64,000 nucleotides of DNA from CAWUEZ02 sp963921355 (GCA_963921355.3 OZ001190.1:1550001-1614000), one strand, 5' to 3'; counted from the stretch's first letter, positions 33,664 to 43,160 are shown. Translations and numbers: made by a program. The notes: generated by a model not told the origin, from the sequence alone.

Positions 33664-34433
33664 TCCGGCTCCAACGTGCGGAGCAATTCCGAAACCGCCC
33701 CGATCACCGCGGCCTCGCTGTCCATATGCGGGGCGTGGCCGCTGTTCTCGATCAGCAGCGGCGTCGCCGGCCCGCTGACCTGTTCGACGATGGCCATGAT
33801 CTGGCGTGGCGTTCCGTACTCGTCGTCGAGCCCTTGGATCGCCAGAACCGGACATCGCACGGCGGGCAAGCGGTGCTCGATGTTCCAGTCGGCAAAGGCC
33901 GGCGACAGCCAGGCATCGGCCCAGCGATAGAATACCCTGTCGGCCCGCGCCGCGCCGTGGTGCCGCAGAAGCGCGGCCCGCAGACGACTGTCCTGCGCCT
34001 CGTAAGCGGCAACCGCTTCCTGGATCCCTGCCACCGTGATGTCTTCGACGAACACATGGGCCGCCTCGGTGATGCAGGCGATCACCCGTTCCGGCGCCAG
34101 CGCGGCGGCCAGCAGGGCGATGGTGCCGCCATCGGAATGCCCGAACAGGATTGCGCGATCGATGCCTTGATCGTTGAGCAGGGCGATCAGCGCCTCGGCT
34201 TCGCGATCGTGATAGTCGAGCGGATGGCCGCCACGCACCGGATCCGCGAACATCGGGGCGGCACCGTGGCCGGTCCGATCGGCCACCAGGCCGCGACGTC
34301 TGGTCGCGGTGCAGAGCGTCTCAGGGAATGAGCGCCACATCGAGATGCTGCCCAGTCCCTCGTGGAGGAAGACCAGTGTTGGCGCCTGACCGTCGACATG
34401 GCGCAGGGGCGAAGGTGCGTCGGTGGAATGCAT
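33660..34433 (-). CDS. Alpha/beta hydrolase
   Basis: This 257-residue protein has the nucleophile elbow GHSDGG, the oxyanion region FLHEGLGSISMW, the acid in QGLDDEYG and the catalytic His in NSGHAPHMD. The fold is complete. It could be an esterase or a C-C bond hydrolase; the substrate is unknown. ATG 34433 is preferred over the TTG at 34469. The stop overlaps the convergent chvG stop by four bases. Confidence 0.82.
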   Translation of the reverse strand: MHSTDAPSPLRHVDGQAPTLVFLHEGLGSISMWRSFPETLCTATRRRGLVADRTGHGAAPMFADPVRGGHPLDYHDREAEALIALLNDQGIDRAILFGHSDGGTIALLAAALAPERVIACITEAAHVFVEDITVAGIQEAVAAYEAQDSRLRAALLRHHGAARADRVFYRWADAWLSPAFADWNIEHRLPAVRCPVLAIQGLDDEYGTPRQIMAIVEQVSGPATPLLIENSGHAPHMDSEAAVIGAVSELLRTLEPD

Positions 34434-34715
34434 GGGCTCGCGCTTAGCCGGTCGCCGAGGTTCCGGCAAGAGCGGGATTGCGGCCGGGCATCACCCTTGC
34501 GAGCTTCTGTGAATTCGCGTATCCCAATTTCGCCCAGGTCGAACTGGGTGAAAAAGAATGAGAAAATCCATCATCCCGGCCGCATCGGACAACGGGATGG
34601 GGACTTGCAGGGACGGAATGGGGAGTCGTGCCAGGGGACTGGCCGACAGCAAGCACCACCGTATTGCGTGGCGGCTCCGATCCTCCCGGAATGGGGAACG
34701 GAGGACGAGTCGCGC

Positions 34716-36641
34716 ATGGCCTATCCGGATCCGGCGGTCTACGACACGCTGCCGAAGCTTCTGAAGTACAATGCCGACCACCACGGAAGCGAGGTGGCGC
34801 TGCGCCAGAAGGACTTCGGAATCTGGCACGAGACTACCTGGGCCGAATACAACGGCAAGGTGGCGCGGATTGCCCTGGCCCTCCGCAAACGCGGTGTCGG
34901 CAAAGGCGATGTGGTCACGCTGATCGGCGACAGCGACGTCAACTGGGTGTCGTTCGAGATCGCCGCCCAGGCCGCCGGCGCGATGACCGTCGGCATCTAC
35001 CGTGACGCGCTGGAGGATGAGGTCGGCTATCTCGCGGAGTATGCCGGCGTAAAGGTCGCCTACGCCGAGGACCAGGAACAGGTCGACAAGTTCCTCAGCC
35101 TGATGGAACGGGTGCCGAGTCTTGAACTGATCGTCTATGCCGACCCGCGCGGCATGCGCAAACGCGACGATGCCCGCCTGATGGAGCTCGACGACCTGCT
35201 GGCGGAGGGTGAGGATATCCTGACCCACGACGGCGAGGCCTATGGCGCGCTGATCGGCGAGGCATCGGGCGACGATATCGCGATTCTCTGCACGACCTCC
35301 GGCACCACATCGAACCCCAAGCTGGCGATGCTGCCCCACGGTAACTTCGTGCGCCACGTGCACCGATATCTCGAGGCCGATCCCAAGGACTCCACGGACG
35401 AGTACGTATCGGTGCTGCCCGCACCCTGGATCATGGAGCAGGTCTACTGCTTTGGCTTCGGTCTGGTGTCGCGGATGAAGGTGAACTTCCCGGAAGGCGA
35501 ACAGACCGCCTTCCAGGACCTGCGCGAGATCGGGCCGACCTTCCTGCTTCTGGCACCGCGGGTGCTTGAGCAGATTGCCGCCGACATGCGGGCGCGCATG
35601 ATGGATGCCTCGTCGCTGAACCATTGGCTGTTCGACAAGGGCCTGAAGATCGCCGTCGACGCGGTCGAGAAGAATCAGAAGTCGACGCTGGCGGACATGA
35701 TGGTGATGGGGGCGTTGCGGGACCGGTTCGGTTTCGCGAGGGTTCGTTCGGCCGCGACCGGCGGTGCGGCGATGGGGCCCGACACCTTCAAGCTGTTCCT
35801 GGCCATGGGCGTCCCGTTGAAGCAGCTCTACGGCCAGACCGAGACCCTCGGGGCCTACACTCTGCAGACCGGAGGCGAGCTGGATGTCGACACCGTCGGC
35901 GTGCCGTTCTCGGACGTCGAGGTTCGCATCGAGAACCCCGACCCCGACGGTGTTGGCGAGATTGTCACCCGCCATCCGGATATGTTCACCGGCTATTTCC
36001 GCAATGAGGAGGCGACCGCCGCCGATCTGCGCGACGGATGGATGCACACCGGCGATGCCGGGTTCTTCGATACCAAGGGTCGGCTGACGGTGATCGACCG
36101 GCTCAAGGACATCGCTGAGACCTCCGGTGGGGTGAAGTTCTCGCCCCAGTACATCGAGAACAAACTCAAGTTCTCGCCCTATGTCGGCGAGGCGATGATC
36201 CTGGGAGCCGGTCGCGACTATCTGACGGCGATCATCTGCATCCGGTTCTCGATCTCGTCGCGCTGGGCGGAGAAAAACCGGATCGGTTTCACCTCCTATA
36301 CCGGACTGTCGGCCGAGCCGCGGATGTACGACCTGATCCGCGGCGAGATCGAAAAGGTCAACGCCGACCTGCCCGAAAACCAGCGGATCCGGCGCTTTCT
36401 CCTGCTCTACAAGGAGCTGGATGCCGATGATGGCGAGCTGACCCGGACCCGCAAGGTGCGCCGCGGGGTGGTCGAGGATCGTTACGGCCAGTTGATCGAG
36501 GCGCTTTATTCCGACGTTTCAACCGCACACCTGGACACCGAGGTGGTGTTCGAGGACGGCCGGCGCACGCGCGTGCAGGCGGACATGCCGGTCCAGGACG
36601 TCACGGCCGGAGCGGCCGGTGAGATGAGAAAGGCGGGCTGA
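34716..36641 (+). CDS. Long-chain acyl-CoA synthetase-like AMP-binding protein, first gene of the Liv-type transporter unit
   Basis: This 641-residue adenylate-forming enzyme has the P-loop TSGTTSNPK, the A5 motif YGQTETLG, A7 HTGDAGFFD, A8 DRLKDI and the C-terminal catalytic lysine in LTRTRKVRRG. Large ACSL-like proteins of this size activate long-chain or bulky acids to acyl-CoA. GGAGG lies upstream of ATG 34716. The gene is two bases from the ABC ATPase gene, so the acid is probably the imported substrate. The 282-base gap before it contains TTGCGA-17-TATCCC at 34497-34525, a weak promoter candidate, and no gene. Confidence 0.85.
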   Translation: MAYPDPAVYDTLPKLLKYNADHHGSEVALRQKDFGIWHETTWAEYNGKVARIALALRKRGVGKGDVVTLIGDSDVNWVSFEIAAQAAGAMTVGIYRDALEDEVGYLAEYAGVKVAYAEDQEQVDKFLSLMERVPSLELIVYADPRGMRKRDDARLMELDDLLAEGEDILTHDGEAYGALIGEASGDDIAILCTTSGTTSNPKLAMLPHGNFVRHVHRYLEADPKDSTDEYVSVLPAPWIMEQVYCFGFGLVSRMKVNFPEGEQTAFQDLREIGPTFLLLAPRVLEQIAADMRARMMDASSLNHWLFDKGLKIAVDAVEKNQKSTLADMMVMGALRDRFGFARVRSAATGGAAMGPDTFKLFLAMGVPLKQLYGQTETLGAYTLQTGGELDVDTVGVPFSDVEVRIENPDPDGVGEIVTRHPDMFTGYFRNEEATAADLRDGWMHTGDAGFFDTKGRLTVIDRLKDIAETSGGVKFSPQYIENKLKFSPYVGEAMILGAGRDYLTAIICIRFSISSRWAEKNRIGFTSYTGLSAEPRMYDLIRGEIEKVNADLPENQRIRRFLLLYKELDADDGELTRTRKVRRGVVEDRYGQLIEALYSDVSTAHLDTEVVFEDGRRTRVQADMPVQDVTAGAAGEMRKAG

Positions 36642-36643
36642 CG

Positions 36644-37465
36644 GTGGCACCCGACGATATGCAGACGGCCGGATCGGTCCACCGTCGACTGTTCGACGAG
36701 GCGATCTTGAAGATCGAGAACGTCGAGCTCGGCTTCGGCGGCGTGAAGGCGATCAACGACGTCAGCTTCGACGTCAACAAGGGCGAGATCCGGGCGATCA
36801 TCGGGCCGAACGGGGCCGGAAAATCCTCGATGCTCAACGTCATCAACGGTTTCTACAAACCCCAGGCCGGATGGATCACCTTCAACGGCCAGCGCATGCA
36901 ATCCATGGAGCCCCATTTCGCGGCCTCCAGCGGAATCGCCCGGACCTTCCAGAACATCGCGCTGTTCCGGGGCATGTCGACCCTCGACAACCTGATGACC
37001 GGTCGGCTGCTGAAGATGAAGACCAATTTCTTCGCGCAGTGCTTCTACTTCGGTGCGGCCAAGCGCGAGGAACTGGAGAACCGGGCGTTCGTCGAGAACA
37101 TCATCGACTTCCTGGAGATTCAGGCAATCCGGCGGATTCCAGTCGGCCGGCTGCCCTATGGCCTGCAAAAGCGGGTTGAGCTCGGCCGGGCGCTGGCCAT
37201 GGAGCCCAAGATCCTGCTGCTGGATGAGCCGATGGCCGGCATGAATGTCGAAGAGAAGCAGGACATGTCGCGCTTCATCCTCGATGTGAATGAGGAGTTC
37301 GGGACCACGATCGTGCTGATCGAGCACGATATGGGCGTGGTCATGGACATTTCGGACCGGGTCGTGGTGCTCGACTACGGTTCCAAGATCGCCGACGGGA
37401 CGCCGGACGACGTGCGGTCGGACCAGCGGGTGATCGACGCCTATCTCGGCGCCACCCACGACTGA
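36644..37465 (+). CDS. ABC transporter ATP-binding protein, LivG type
   Basis: This 273-residue ATPase has Walker A GPNGAGKSS, a Q-loop in ARTFQNIALFRGMS, a signature-like LPYGLQKRVELGRALA in place of the canonical LSGGQ, Walker B ILLLDEPMAGMN and the switch His in VLIEHDMGVVM. The LivG-type C-terminal extension (VRSDQRVIDAYLG) is present. The start is GTG 36644, two bases after the synthetase stop. It would power import together with the permeases downstream. The altered signature is common among LivG proteins. Confidence 0.9.
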   Translation: MAPDDMQTAGSVHRRLFDEAILKIENVELGFGGVKAINDVSFDVNKGEIRAIIGPNGAGKSSMLNVINGFYKPQAGWITFNGQRMQSMEPHFAASSGIARTFQNIALFRGMSTLDNLMTGRLLKMKTNFFAQCFYFGAAKREELENRAFVENIIDFLEIQAIRRIPVGRLPYGLQKRVELGRALAMEPKILLLDEPMAGMNVEEKQDMSRFILDVNEEFGTTIVLIEHDMGVVMDISDRVVVLDYGSKIADGTPDDVRSDQRVIDAYLGATHD

Positions 37466-37485
37466 CGGCTGACGGAGACCCAGAT

Positions 37486-38442
37486 ATGGAATTCCTCTAC
37501 GCCCTCCTGATTCAGCCTTTCGCCTACATGGCGCTCGATCCGCTGATCTTCATCGAGACCCTGATCAAGGGGCTGATGGCAGGCGTCCTGTACTCGCTGG
37601 TCGCACTCGGGTTTGTGCTCATCTTCAAGGCATCGGGTGTCTTCAATTTCGCCCAGGGAACCTTTGCCCTGTTCGCGGCGCTGACGCTCACCGGCCTGAT
37701 GGAGCGACTCGATTTCGGCATGCCGCAATGGCTGCTGGTCATCATCTGCATGGCGCTGACGGTCGGGGTGATGATCGTGCTGGCCATCGTGGTCGAGCGT
37801 TTCGTCCTGCGCCCGCTGGTCAACCAGGAGCTGATCATCCTGTTCATGGCCACGCTGGGCCTGTCCTACGTGCTCGAGGGTGTCGGTGATCTGACCTGGG
37901 GCTCGGATGTGAAGGTGTTGGATATCGGCCTGCCGACTGGCGTCTTCGACATCAACGGCGTGTTCATCGAGCAATTGGATCTGGTCGCGGCGATCTCAGC
38001 CGGGACGATGGTCGCCGTGCTGGCGGTGTTCTTCAACAAGACCCGGATCGGCCGTGCCCTGCGCGCGGTGGCGGATGACCACCAGGCGGCCCTGTCGGTC
38101 GGTATCTCCCTGCAGCAGATCTGGGTGATCGTGTGGTCGGTCGCGGGCATCGTGGCGCTGGTCGCCGGCATCATGTGGGGCAGCAAGTCGGGCGTGCAGT
38201 TCAGCCTGTCGCTGATCGCGCTGAAGGCGCTCCCGGTTCTGATCCTGGGTGGCTTCACCTCGATTCCGGGGGCCATCGTCGGCGGGCTGATCATCGGCGT
38301 CGGCGAGAAGCTGGCCGAGGTGTTCTGGTACGACGTGCATGGCGGGGCGGTTGAGAACTGGTTTGCCTACATGCTTGCCCTGGTCTTCCTGATGTTCCGG
38401 CCACAAGGGCTGTTCGGCGACAAAATCATCGAGAGAGTCTGA
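37486..38442 (+). CDS. Branched-chain amino acid-type ABC permease, LivH type
   Basis: This 318-residue membrane protein has about eight hydrophobic segments and the LivH signature YSLVALGFVLIFKASGVFNFAQG around residues 38-60. The coupling-helix region GRALRAVADDHQAALSVGI contacts the ATPase. It forms the channel with the LivM-type subunit. The N-terminus is about 25 residues longer than usual LivH proteins. GGAG precedes the ATG and the gap to the ATPase gene is 20 bases. Confidence 0.9.
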   Translation: MEFLYALLIQPFAYMALDPLIFIETLIKGLMAGVLYSLVALGFVLIFKASGVFNFAQGTFALFAALTLTGLMERLDFGMPQWLLVIICMALTVGVMIVLAIVVERFVLRPLVNQELIILFMATLGLSYVLEGVGDLTWGSDVKVLDIGLPTGVFDINGVFIEQLDLVAAISAGTMVAVLAVFFNKTRIGRALRAVADDHQAALSVGISLQQIWVIVWSVAGIVALVAGIMWGSKSGVQFSLSLIALKALPVLILGGFTSIPGAIVGGLIIGVGEKLAEVFWYDVHGGAVENWFAYMLALVFLMFRPQGLFGDKIIERV

Positions 38443-38447
38443 CCAAG

Positions 38448-39530
38448 ATGCTTTACCGCGAAACCGGGCAGTTCAAGACGAGCTACTCCTCGGATCAGGC
38501 GCTGTTCACGCTCAGTGAAGACCGGATCATCATCGGCGCGATCCTGTTTTTTGCCGCCGTCGTCGTCCCGTTCGGACTGGGGGTCAACGACTACTGGGCC
38601 AACGCCATTCTGCTGCCGTTCCTGATTTTCGCCCTGATCTCGCTCGGGCTGAACATCCTGGTCGGCTATTGCGGGCAGATTTCGCTGGGAACCGGCGGGT
38701 TCATGGCCGTGGGCGCCTATTCCGCGTTCAAGATCGCGACCAGCTTTCCAGAGTTGAATCTGATCTTCGTGATCATCCTGGCGGGCCTGTGTGCCGCCGG
38801 GGTGGGCGTGCTCTTCGGCCTTCCCTCGCTGCGGATCAAAGGGTTTTACCTCGCGGTCGCCACGCTCGCCGCGCAGTTCTTCCTGATCTGGATGTTCAAC
38901 AAGGTGCCGTGGTTCTACAATTACGAGATGAGCCAGATCACGGCACCCCCTCGGGAGGTGTTCGGTGTTCTGATCAGCGGGGCGCAGGCGGAGCCGGTAT
39001 CGCGGTATCTGTTCACGCTGGCCTTCGTTGTCTTGTTCACCTGGATAGCGATGAACCTGGTGCGCGGGCGCATCGGCCGATCCTGGATGGCCATTCGCGA
39101 CCGCGACATTGCGGCTGAGCTCATGGGGGTGAAGCCGCTGCAGACCAAACTCACGGCGTTTGCGGTCTCGTCGTTCTTCGTCGGCATGGGCGGCGCGATG
39201 GTCCTGTTCATCTGGCTCGGGACGGTCGAGGCATCCGAGACGTTTGACATCATCCAGTCGTCCTTCTTCGTGCTCTTCGCCATCATCATCGGCGGCTTGG
39301 GGAGCATTCTCGGCTCGTTCCTGGGGGCTGCGTTCATGACGCTGGCACCGGTTCTGCTGAAGCTGTTGCTGGTTGATGCGATCGGCCTGGTGCCGGTCGA
39401 CGCGAAGCATATTGAGTTCATCCTGGTCGGCACGCTGATCATCGTCTTTCTGATCAACGAGCCGGCGGGGCTCGCGCGAATGTGGCAGATCTTCAAGGAG
39501 AAACTGCGCCTCTGGCCCTTCGCCTACTAA
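38448..39530 (+). CDS. Branched-chain amino acid-type ABC permease, LivM type
   Basis: This 360-residue permease has about nine to ten hydrophobic segments and the LivM signature LNILVGYCGQISLGTGGFMAVGAYSAF. The coupling helix is GRIGRSWMAIRDRDIAAELMGV. It has an N-terminal hydrophilic extension of about 25 residues. It starts five bases after the LivH-type stop, so coupled expression is likely. Confidence 0.9.
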   Translation: MLYRETGQFKTSYSSDQALFTLSEDRIIIGAILFFAAVVVPFGLGVNDYWANAILLPFLIFALISLGLNILVGYCGQISLGTGGFMAVGAYSAFKIATSFPELNLIFVIILAGLCAAGVGVLFGLPSLRIKGFYLAVATLAAQFFLIWMFNKVPWFYNYEMSQITAPPREVFGVLISGAQAEPVSRYLFTLAFVVLFTWIAMNLVRGRIGRSWMAIRDRDIAAELMGVKPLQTKLTAFAVSSFFVGMGGAMVLFIWLGTVEASETFDIIQSSFFVLFAIIIGGLGSILGSFLGAAFMTLAPVLLKLLLVDAIGLVPVDAKHIEFILVGTLIIVFLINEPAGLARMWQIFKEKLRLWPFAY

Positions 39531-39646
39531 CAACAGACGGTTCAATCCAAGGGCCGCATCCGTTTGAAACGGGGCCGAAAGGTACGCTAGGCTTCGTTTC
39601 GAATTCGCCTCAAAGGCGGATCGACCTCAACAGGGAGGACTACTGA

Positions 39647-40972
39647 ATGAAAGTCAAAACTCTGGCCATCGCCGCCGCTTCCGCCGCGGTCATGGCCGCC
39701 AGCTTTGGCGTCTCGTCGATTGCCGCCGCTTATGAGTACACGGTGCCGAGCCTGGTCTATCGTACCGGGCCGTATGCGCCGAACGGGATTCCCGTCGCCA
39801 ACGGGTTCAACGACTACTTCAAGATGCTCAATGAGCGCGATGGCGGCATCGGGGGCGTGAAGGTCAACGTCGTCGAGTGCGAGACCGGCTACAACACCAA
39901 GGTCTCGGTGGAGTGCTACGAGAACCTGAAGAACCAGGGCGATTCTGGCGCCCTGATTATTCACCCGCGGTCTACCGGCGTGACCTACGCGCTGATCCCA
40001 AAGGCGACCGAGGATGAAATCCCGATCCTGTCCCAAGGGTATGGCCGGACTTCCGCCGCTGACGGCACGGTCTTTCCGTACATCTTCAACTTCCCGACCA
40101 CGTACTGGTCCCAGGCCAGCGCCTTCATCAAGTATGTCGGTGCTCAGGAAGGCGGGATGGATAACCTGAAGGGCAAGAAGATCGCCCTGGTCTATCACAA
40201 CTCGGCTTACGGCAAGGAGCCGATCAAGACCCTTGAGACCCTGGCTCAGACCTTCGGTTACGAACTGATGCTGCTGCCGGTCGACCATCCGGGTCAGGAG
40301 CAGAAGGCCACGTGGCTGCAGATCCGTCGCGGCAAGCCCGACTGGGTCTTCATGTGGGGCTGGGGCGTGATGAATCAGGTCGCCATCAAGGAGGCCGCCG
40401 CCATTCGTTTCCCGATGGACAAGTTCATCGGCGTGTGGTGGTCCGGTTCCGAGAACGACGTCCTGCCGGCCGGCGCATCCGCCAACGGCTACAAGGCGGG
40501 CACCATGCACGCCCCGGGCCGTGATTTCGGCGCCATCAACGACATCCTGAAGCACGTCTACGCCAAGGGTAACGGCAGCGGCGAAGAGGATCGTGTTGGC
40601 GAGGTGCTGTACAACCGCGGCATGCTCGAGGCGATCTTCACCGCCGAGGCGATCCGCAATGCCGTCGAAATCCACGGCACCAAGGAGATCCGTGGCAAGC
40701 AGATGCGGGACGGTCTCGAAGCCCTGAACATGACCGACGATGACTTCACGCGCCTCGGTCTCGAAGGCTTCATGCGGCCCTTCCAGGTCACCTGCGAGAA
40801 CCACGAAGGTGGCGCTCCGGTGGCGATCCAGCAGTGGGACGCTTCGGCCAAGAAGTGGGTCATCGTCTCCGAGTGGATCGAGCCGATGAAGGACGTCGTC
40901 CGCAAGCTCGTGAAGGAAGACTCCGCGGCCTTCGCCAAGGAGAACAACATCACGCCGCGCAGCTGCTCGTAA
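39647..40972 (+). CDS. Periplasmic substrate-binding protein of the Liv-type transporter (Peripla_BP_6)
   Basis: This 441-residue protein has a cleavable-type signal peptide (basic MKVK, hydrophobic core, likely cut after SIAAA near residue 27) and a two-lobe type I periplasmic-binding fold. It is longer than amino-acid LivK proteins (about 370), fitting the group that travels with acyl-CoA ligases. Cys residues at about 79, 87 and 386 could form disulfides. A strong AGGGAGGA site lies upstream. Codon use is the most AT-tolerant in the unit, as for a highly expressed gene. A stable hairpin follows the stop. Confidence 0.88.
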   Translation: MKVKTLAIAAASAAVMAASFGVSSIAAAYEYTVPSLVYRTGPYAPNGIPVANGFNDYFKMLNERDGGIGGVKVNVVECETGYNTKVSVECYENLKNQGDSGALIIHPRSTGVTYALIPKATEDEIPILSQGYGRTSAADGTVFPYIFNFPTTYWSQASAFIKYVGAQEGGMDNLKGKKIALVYHNSAYGKEPIKTLETLAQTFGYELMLLPVDHPGQEQKATWLQIRRGKPDWVFMWGWGVMNQVAIKEAAAIRFPMDKFIGVWWSGSENDVLPAGASANGYKAGTMHAPGRDFGAINDILKHVYAKGNGSGEEDRVGEVLYNRGMLEAIFTAEAIRNAVEIHGTKEIRGKQMRDGLEALNMTDDDFTRLGLEGFMRPFQVTCENHEGGAPVAIQQWDASAKKWVIVSEWIEPMKDVVRKLVKEDSAAFAKENNITPRSCS

Positions 40973-40993
40973 TCGGCGCGCACGGCACACATC

Positions 40994-41021
40994 AGGAGGC
41001 GCTGGCTCCCCGGCGCCTCCT
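40994..41021 (+). terminator. Hairpin between the binding-protein and LivF-type genes
   Basis: A perfect 9-base stem, AGGAGGCGC (40994-41002) with GCGCCTCCT (41013-41021), encloses a 10-base loop. No T run follows, so it is more likely an mRNA 3'-end stabiliser or partial attenuator than a full terminator. Such hairpins after binding-protein genes let the binder be made in excess of the ATPase. Confidence 0.55.
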
Positions 41022-41054
41022 TCGTGACAGACGGCCCGATCGAGGACCCAACCC

Positions 41055-41903
41055 ATGAGCATCGCCCAGACCGACACCCCGAAGAGCCCGGCGGGCGCGA
41101 ACGCCCCGCTGCTCAAAGTCAACAACATCGAGGTGATCTACGACCACGTGATCCTGGTGTTGCGCGGGATCTCTCTGGAAGTGCCGGATGGCGGGGTGGT
41201 CGCCATCCTGGGTGCCAACGGGGCCGGCAAGACCACCACGTTGAAGGCGATCTCCAACCTGCTCGGCACCGAGCGTGGCGAGGTCACCAAGGGATCGATC
41301 GAATTCGACGGGGAAAGCGTCGAGGCGTCCAGCCCGAACGAGCTGGTGAAGCGTGGCTGCATCCAGGTGATGGAAGGCCGCCATTGCTTCGAGCACCTGA
41401 CAGTCGAGGAAAACCTTCTCACCGGAGCCTTTACGCGCGGCAGCGATCGGGCCGGTATCCAGCAGGACCTGGAGATGGTCTACGGCTATTTCCCGCGGCT
41501 CAAGGAGCGTCGGGACAGCCTGGCTGGCTACACCTCCGGTGGCGAACAGCAGATGACCGCGATCGGCCGCGCGCTCATGAGCCGCCCGAAGATGATCCTG
41601 CTGGACGAACCCTCCATGGGGCTGGCGCCGCAGCTGGTCGAACAGATCTTCGAGATCGTCAAGAAGATCAACGAGCAGGAAGGCGTGACCATCCTGCTGG
41701 CCGAGCAGAACACCAACGTTGCCCTCAAGTACGCCAAGTTCGGCTACATCCTTGAGAACGGCCGCGTTGTGATGGAAGGCGAGGCCGAGTCGCTGCGCAA
41801 CAACGAGGACGTGAAGGAGTTCTATCTCGGCCTCGGCGGCGAGGGCCGGCAGAGCTTCCGCGACACCAAGCACTACCGCCGCCGCAAGCGCTGGATCGGC
41901 TGA
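41055..41903 (+). CDS. ABC transporter ATP-binding protein, LivF type
   Basis: This 282-residue ATPase has Walker A GANGAGKTTT, the signature YTSGGEQQM, Walker B MILLDEPSMGLA and LLAEQNTNVAL at the switch region. It has a C-terminal extension of about 30 residues beyond typical LivF (about 235), ending FRDTKHYRRRKRW. This extension recurs in ligase-associated Liv systems as far as I know, but I cannot verify that here. It pairs with the LivG-type subunit. Confidence 0.9.
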   Translation: MSIAQTDTPKSPAGANAPLLKVNNIEVIYDHVILVLRGISLEVPDGGVVAILGANGAGKTTTLKAISNLLGTERGEVTKGSIEFDGESVEASSPNELVKRGCIQVMEGRHCFEHLTVEENLLTGAFTRGSDRAGIQQDLEMVYGYFPRLKERRDSLAGYTSGGEQQMTAIGRALMSRPKMILLDEPSMGLAPQLVEQIFEIVKKINEQEGVTILLAEQNTNVALKYAKFGYILENGRVVMEGEAESLRNNEDVKEFYLGLGGEGRQSFRDTKHYRRRKRWIG

Positions 41904-41924
41904 TCCTGTCGGAAAGGGTCTTCG

Positions 41925-43160
41925 ATGACCGCCTATTACGACCATCTGGAGGTGCGCACCGACGACGAGCGCGCCGCGTCGCTGGCTGAGTGCCTTCCGG
42001 CACATATCGAACATGCCAAGGCCAATGCACCGTATTTCAGCCGGGCGCTGGCGGATGTCGACCCTCAGTCGGTGACCTCCCGCGCCGCGCTCGCCGCCCT
42101 GCCGATCCTCCGGAAGTCCGATCTGATGGATCTGCAGCGGGCGGAGCCACCGTTCGGCGGCCTCAACGCGACGCCGGCCGACCAGTTGGCCCGGGTTCTG
42201 ATCTCGCCCGGTCCGATTTTCGAGCCGGAAGGCCACGGGGACGATTTCTACCGCTTCGCCCGGGCTTTCTTTGCTGCCGGGTTCCGGTGCGGCGATCTGG
42301 TGATCAACACCTTCGCGTATCACCTGATCCCAGGCGGTTGGATCGGTCAGACCGCGCTCGAGGCTCTCGGCTGCCCGGTGATCCCGGCGGGTGTCGGCAA
42401 CACCGAAAAGCAACTCGACGCGATCGCGGCACTGCGCCCCGTCGGCTATAGCGGCACGCCCGCCTTCCTGAAGGTTCTGTTGGACAAGGCGGCGGAGGCA
42501 GGAACGGACGCGTCGTCGATCAACAAGGCCCTGGTGTCCGGTGGCGCGCTGCCGCCGAGTCTGCGCGACGAGATCCAGGCTGCCGGCGTGTCCTGCCTGC
42601 AGGCTTACGGGACTGCGGATCTCGGCCTTGTCGCCTATGAGTCGGAAGCCCTCGAGGGCATGATCGTCGACGAGGGCGCGATCGTGGAGATCGTGCGCCC
42701 GTGGACCGGCGATCCGGCGCCCGACGGCGAGGTCGGCGAAGTCGTGGTGACGGTTCTCAACCCGGACTACCCGCTGATCCGCTTCGCGACCGGTGATCTG
42801 TCCGCCGTTCTCGCTGGGACCAGCCCCTGCGGACGCACCAATCTGCGAATCAAGGGCTGGATGGGTCGGGCCGACCAGACCACCAAGATCAAGGGCATGT
42901 TCGTCCATCCGTCCCAGGTCGCGGCCGTCGCCGCTCGGCATCCGGAGATCGGCAAAGCGCGCCTCATCGTCTCCGGTGAGAAGGGCGTGGACGTGATGAC
43001 GCTCGCCGTTGAGGCGGACCACGATGATTACGGCCTGCGGGCCGCCATCGCCGAGAGCCTGTCAGCGGTCACCAAGATGCGGGGCACGGTTCAGATCGAA
43101 GCCCCGGGCAGCCTCGCCAACGACGGCAAAGTGATCGACGATCAGCGCAGCTACGAATAA
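41925..43160 (+). CDS. PaaK-like adenylate-forming protein with an atypical P-loop
   Basis: This 411-residue protein resembles phenylacetate-CoA ligases. It shows YSGTPAFLKVLLDKA, the A5-like AYGTADLGL, the hinge region GRADQTTKIKGMFVHPSQV and a C-terminal lysine in NDGKVIDD. Where PaaK has the Ser/Thr/Gly loop SSGTTGKP, this protein reads ISPGPIFEPEG (about residues 98-108), so ATP chemistry may be altered. It starts 21 bases after the LivF-type gene and ends the transporter unit. It may act on the same acid as the first-gene synthetase, or on a shorter product. Confidence 0.8.
   Translation: MTAYYDHLEVRTDDERAASLAECLPAHIEHAKANAPYFSRALADVDPQSVTSRAALAALPILRKSDLMDLQRAEPPFGGLNATPADQLARVLISPGPIFEPEGHGDDFYRFARAFFAAGFRCGDLVINTFAYHLIPGGWIGQTALEALGCPVIPAGVGNTEKQLDAIAALRPVGYSGTPAFLKVLLDKAAEAGTDASSINKALVSGGALPPSLRDEIQAAGVSCLQAYGTADLGLVAYESEALEGMIVDEGAIVEIVRPWTGDPAPDGEVGEVVVTVLNPDYPLIRFATGDLSAVLAGTSPCGRTNLRIKGWMGRADQTTKIKGMFVHPSQVAAVAARHPEIGKARLIVSGEKGVDVMTLAVEADHDDYGLRAAIAESLSAVTKMRGTVQIEAPGSLANDGKVIDDQRSYE

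Noticed and set aside
40992..43022. 676-codon open frame antisense to the LivF-type and PaaK-like genes
   Set aside because: It is a shadow of two well-supported genes and carries no family motif.
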